DNA of 64,000 nt from the NCBI GenBank assembly GCA_027186245.1, contig CP114482.1, positions 18,681,209 to 18,745,208 on the forward strand, written 5' to 3'. This stretch comes from Coriaria nepalensis (taxonomy: Eukaryota > Streptophyta > Magnoliopsida > Cucurbitales > Coriariaceae). Of this stretch, positions 62,890-64,000 are shown in pieces. A program made the position numbers and the translations under genes. The notes beneath the pieces were generated by a model. The model made no database searches and had not been told where the DNA came from. It was given only the letters and a program-made list of their open reading frames with translations. Numbering within the stretch: the stretch's first letter is position 1; every line of letters starts with the position of its first letter.

Positions 62890-64000
62890 ATGTTTGAAGG
62901 GCAAAAACAGAATTCGTTCGAATTAATTTAGAATGATTTAATGACTAAAAGAGACTCAATGACATGACTTTAAGGCTAAACAATTGCATTGTTGCCTTCA
63001 ATAGATCAACTGCAAGTTACAGACGAAAGTCATGTTTAAAGGCCGAATTTCGTTCGAAGTGATTTAGAATGATTTACTGACTATAAGAGTCGCAAAAATA
63101 TGACTTGAATGCTAAAAAAGGCATAGTTGCAATCAATAGATCAACTGCAAGTTACGCACGAAAGTCATGTTTAAAGGCCGAATTTCGTTCCAAGTGATTT
63201 AGAATGATTTACTGACTAAAAGAGACGCAAAAATATGACTTGAACGCTAAAAAAGGCATAGTTGCCATTAATAGATCAATTGAAAGTTATGCACGAAAGT
63301 CGCGTTTTAAATGCAAAAAGAGAATTGGTTCGAAGTGCCTTGAAACAATTTAATGATTGAAAAGACTGAGTGATATGCTTTTTAATGCTAAAATAATGCA
63401 TTGTTGTCTTCAATAGATTAATTACAAGTTATGTAAGAAAATAATGTTTGAAGGGCAAAAATAGAATTCGTTCGAATTAATTTAGAATGATTTAAAGACT
63501 AAAAGAGACTCAATGACATGACTTTAAGGCTAAACAAATGCAATGTTACCTTCAATAGATCAACAGCAAGTTACGCACGAAAAGTCATGTTTAAAGGCCG
63601 AATTTCGTTCGAAGTGATTTAGAATGATTTACTGACTAAAAGAGACGCAAAAATATGACTTGAATGCTAAAAAATGGATAGTTGCCATCAATAGATCAAA
63701 TGAAAGTTATTCACTAAAGTCACGTTTTAAATGCAAAAAGAGAATTCGTTCGAAGTGCCTTCAAACAATTTAATGATTGAAAAGACAGAGTGATATGCTT
63801 TTTAATGCTAACATAATGCATTGTTGTCTTCAATAGATTAATTACAAGTTATGTAAGAAAATAATGTTTGAAGGGCAAAAACAGAATTCGTTCGAATTAA
63901 TTTAGAATGATTTAATGACTAAAAGAGACTCAATGACATGACTTTAAGGCTAAACAATTGCATTGTTGCCTTCAATAGATCAACTGCAAGTTACAGACGA
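62890..64000. repeat. 974-bp tandem duplication at the right end (second copy cut by the window)
   Basis: AAGGGCAAAAACAGAATTCG, GCTAAACAATTGCATTG and AGTTACAGACGA occur at 62,897-63,025 and again from 63,871 to the end, with alpha starts at 62,910 and 63,884. The period of 974 bp is the tetramer (554) plus one trimer (420), seven monomers. Whether the second copy also contains the hybrid monomer lies beyond the window. Confidence 0.85.
62910..63463. repeat. Tetrameric family 2 unit (554 bp) with a beta/alpha hybrid monomer
   Basis: Order: alpha 62,910-63,044 (135), hybrid 63,045-63,179 (135), beta 63,180-63,321 (142), gamma 63,322-63,463 (142). The hybrid starts as beta (GAATTTCGTTCGAAGTG, with TCGCAAAAATATG) and changes within ATCAATAGATCAA to the alpha 3' end (CTGCAAGTTACGCACG and AAAGGCC). 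It is the reciprocal kind of product to the monomer losses in family 1. Confidence 0.93.

Larger units (their letters stand above)
49219..64000. repeat. Satellite family 2: tandem trimeric HOR array (~419 bp unit, alpha-beta-gamma)
   Basis: Alpha starts (GAATTCGTTCGAA or GAATTCGGTCGAA) lie at 49,503, 49,922, 50,341, 50,761, 51,180, 51,599, 52,019, 52,438, 52,858, 53,277 and so on to 62,491, 62,910, 63,464 and 63,884. Steps are 417-420 bp except the 554-bp step at 62,910. Length changes have visible causes: GACTTGAGTG adds one base, ATATTTAAGG loses one, and GACGCAAAGATGAC near 55,970 loses two. About 34 units, the same orientation throughout and no inserted element. It runs off the right edge of the window. 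Confidence 0.97.

Noticed and set aside
1..64000. CRISPR array
   Set aside because: Repeats are about 140 and 420-430 bp with no short direct repeat separated by unique spacers. All sequence belongs to the monomers.
1..64000. Organelle, bacterial or viral origin
   Set aside because: No coding capacity, no ribosome-binding or promoter arrangement, and long nested HORs of ~140-bp monomers are typical of nuclear satellite DNA.

Overview
The whole 64-kb window is tandemly repeated, AT-rich satellite DNA. I find no protein-coding gene, tRNA, rRNA, CRISPR array or transposon in it. A megabase-style array of diverged ~140-bp monomers in nested higher-order repeats (HORs), with no spacers and no genes, indicates a eukaryotic centromeric, pericentromeric or other heterochromatic block. 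A flowering plant is my best guess from monomer length and base composition, but the sequence does not prove the kingdom and I do not recognise the family by name. All coordinates and period lengths were read and counted by eye.

Layout. (1) 1-43,880: family 1, about 100 trimeric units of ~428-429 bp, each A (142 bp) + B (145 bp) + C (142 bp). Sub-arrays inside this domain carry larger repeats: two 2.2-2.6 kb copies near 1-6.45 kb, an 857-bp (2-unit) period at 9.2-11.3 kb, a 1,286-bp (3-unit) period at 16.6-19.4 kb, and a 3,001-bp (7-unit) period within 20.7-35.9 kb. A block of that last type reappears out of place at 41.03-42.69 kb. Two units (8,577 and 39,736) are dimers that have lost one monomer. 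(2) 43,881-43,971: a truncated unit with an out-of-register 196-bp deletion. (3) 43,972-49,137: an older-looking, more diverged part of family 1 in which ABC trimers alternate with dimers made of an A/B hybrid monomer (here called D) plus C, in a compound order. (4) 49,138-49,218: an 81-bp chimeric monomer joining family 1 to family 2. (5) 49,219-64,000: family 2, about 34 trimeric units of ~419 bp, alpha (135 bp) + beta (142 bp) + gamma (142 bp), with its own 2-, 3-, 4- and 7-unit duplications, one tetrameric unit at 62,910-63,463 and a 974-bp tandem duplication at the right end.

The six monomer types are all related, most clearly in their 3' ends around a CACGAAAGTCATGTTT-like core, and A-B-C corresponds in order to alpha-beta-gamma. 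The simplest reading is that one trimeric HOR existed first, then split into two families that were homogenised separately by unequal exchange. There is no operon or pathway here; any function would be structural (centromere or heterochromatin). The recurrent 78-codon minus-strand frames are a by-product of a 1-bp deletion in some units, begin with TTG, and are not genes. I found no previously undescribed enzymatic or defence system. What is worth a second look is the nested organisation, the junctions, and the dyad symmetry and CpG placement in the monomers.
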